DNA from: an uncultured Caryophanales bacterium
Lineage (GTDB): Bacteria; Bacillota_I; Bacilli_A; RFN20; CAG-826
Assembly (NCBI GenBank): GCA_946410525.1
Contig: CAMKAQ010000060.1
Location: forward strand, 1-6,204
Reading direction: 5' to 3'
DNA: 6,204 nt
Position numbers and translations under genes: made by a program. Position 1 is the first letter of the stretch; each line of letters begins with the position of its first letter. This document shows positions 5,889 to 6,204 of the stretch, one piece after another. The notes beneath the pieces are model-generated. The model saw nothing but the letters and a program-made list of their open reading frames with translations. It had not been told where the DNA came from and did no database searches.

Positions 5889-5916
5889 TTGAATTATCCT
5901 CTTTCGCCTATAAAAT
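5889..5916 (+). promoter_or_regulatory. Promoter of the second lipoprotein gene
   Basis: TTGAAT (5889-5894) and TAAAAT (5911-5916) are 16 bp apart. As in the first lipoprotein promoter, TTCGC (5903-5907) stands exactly 3 nt before the -10, and TCCTCTT (5897-5903) lies in the spacer. Transcription is predicted to start near 5923. Confidence 0.7.
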
Positions 5917-5928
5917 ACTTCCATGTTC

Positions 5929-5943
5929 CATGGCTTAGCCATG
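5929..5943 (+). promoter_or_regulatory. Leader hairpin directly before the ribosome binding site
   Basis: CATGGC-TTA-GCCATG forms a perfect 6-bp stem with a 3-nt loop near the predicted 5' end of the mRNA. It ends 2 nt before AGGAG (5946-5950). Its ATG at 5941, and another at 5923, are in frame with the gene, but neither has an SD. Confidence 0.55.
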
Positions 5944-5955
5944 AAAGGAGCACCT

Positions 5956-6204
5956 ATGAAGAAAAACAATCTATTACTCGCTCTTCTTGCTAGCTCGCTC
6001 ATCCTTACCTCTTGCGGAAAAGACGAACCAACTACAGAAAGCGGAAAAGAAAACGAGACCTCACAATCCGGCGACTCGAACGGAGCGTCAGTTGAACCAG
6101 GTCAAACCACCGAACCAGAAATCTCTGTCGATACAAGAACCGACGAGCAAAAGGTCAAAGATCTTTTTGCTTTAATGGCCGAAGGCAAAACCTCCACCAT
6201 CGAA
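5956..6204 (+). CDS. Predicted lipoprotein, paralogue of the preceding one (3' end outside window)
   Basis: Only the first 83 codons are inside the window. The N-terminus MKKNNLLLALL...LILTSC is a lipoprotein signal peptide with lipobox LTSC and acylated Cys at 20, the same position as in the upstream lipoprotein. A Ser/Thr/Glu/Gly linker follows (21-60). The segment KVKDLFALMAE (66-76) aligns without gaps to KVKALFTTLAE (58-68) of the neighbour, and the similarity fades after it. AGGAG (5946-5950) is 5 nt before the chosen ATG. In-frame ATGs at 5941 and 5923 lack an SD and would put extra residues before the charged n-region. Function unknown; paralogy rests on a short aligned stretch plus matching layout. 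Confidence 0.85.
   Translation, partial: MKKNNLLLALLASSLILTSCGKDEPTTESGKENETSQSGDSNGASVEPGQTTEPEISVDTRTDEQKVKDLFALMAEGKTSTIE

Larger units (their letters stand above)
5695..5910. repeat. Scattered GCCTA motif, usually preceded by T-rich sequence
   Basis: GCCTA occurs at 5738-5742, 5778-5782, 5858-5862 and 5906-5910, and inverted (TAGGC) at 5695-5699. Local contexts are TTTGAAGCCTA, TTTTTGCCTA, TTTTGAGCCTA, TTTCGCCTA and, for the inverted copy, ATTTGCCTA. The last direct copy touches the -10 of the downstream lipoprotein gene. The outer pair TAGGCAAA (5695-5702) and TTTGCCTA (5775-5782) is a perfect 8-bp inverted repeat. A regulator-binding cluster is one reading; chance is another. Confidence 0.35.

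Noticed and set aside
5923..5955. Earlier in-frame ATGs (5923, 5941) as the start of the second lipoprotein
   Set aside because: No SD precedes them, the first is at the predicted transcription start, and the ATG at 5956 has AGGAG at proper spacing and gives a normal MKK signal peptide.
5987..6175. 62-codon plus-strand frame inside the second lipoprotein
   Set aside because: Out-of-frame shadow of a gene with an SD, lipobox and paralogue next door.

Overview
The window looks like an ordinary chromosomal segment of a low- to mid-GC Bacillota bacterium, probably a Bacilli or Erysipelotrichia-like gut lineage. The evidence is a PNPase that reads like Bacillus PnpA (second-core motif ESNGSSSQASICAS), strong AGGAGG/AAAGGAG ribosome binding sites, three hairpin-plus-T-tract terminators and lipobox-type surface lipoproteins. 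Codon use is uniform: C-ending codons, proline mostly CCA, TAA at all three visible stops. The genes stay open in the standard code, with TGG for tryptophan, so this is not a UGA-Trp mollicute. The lineage call is an inference.

Layout. Positions 1-1034 (minus strand) hold the N-terminal 344 residues of an FAD-dependent oxidoreductase of the GlpA/GlpO/LhgO group, cut by the window edge. A 144-bp divergent intergenic region separates it from pnp (1179-3401, plus), a complete polynucleotide phosphorylase with its own terminator. Next come a strong promoter, an 84-nt structured leader and rpsO (3560-3826, ribosomal protein S15), again with a terminator. The rest is two separately transcribed lipoprotein genes: a complete 548-residue one (3986-5632) with its own terminator, then a 323-bp AT-rich intergenic stretch, then the start of a paralogue (5956 to the window edge).

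How they fit. PNPase and S15 are classic neighbours in RNA turnover and translation, but the usual order rpsO-pnp is reversed here and each gene has its own transcription unit. The rpsO leader contains a hairpin whose 3' side is perfectly complementary over 8 nt to the stretch between the Shine-Dalgarno and the start codon, which suggests S15 autoregulation. The two lipoprotein genes share signal-peptide style, a short helical motif and a matching promoter-hairpin-RBS layout, so they look like a tandem-duplicated surface protein family, function unknown. I see no mobile element, CRISPR array, tRNA or rRNA.
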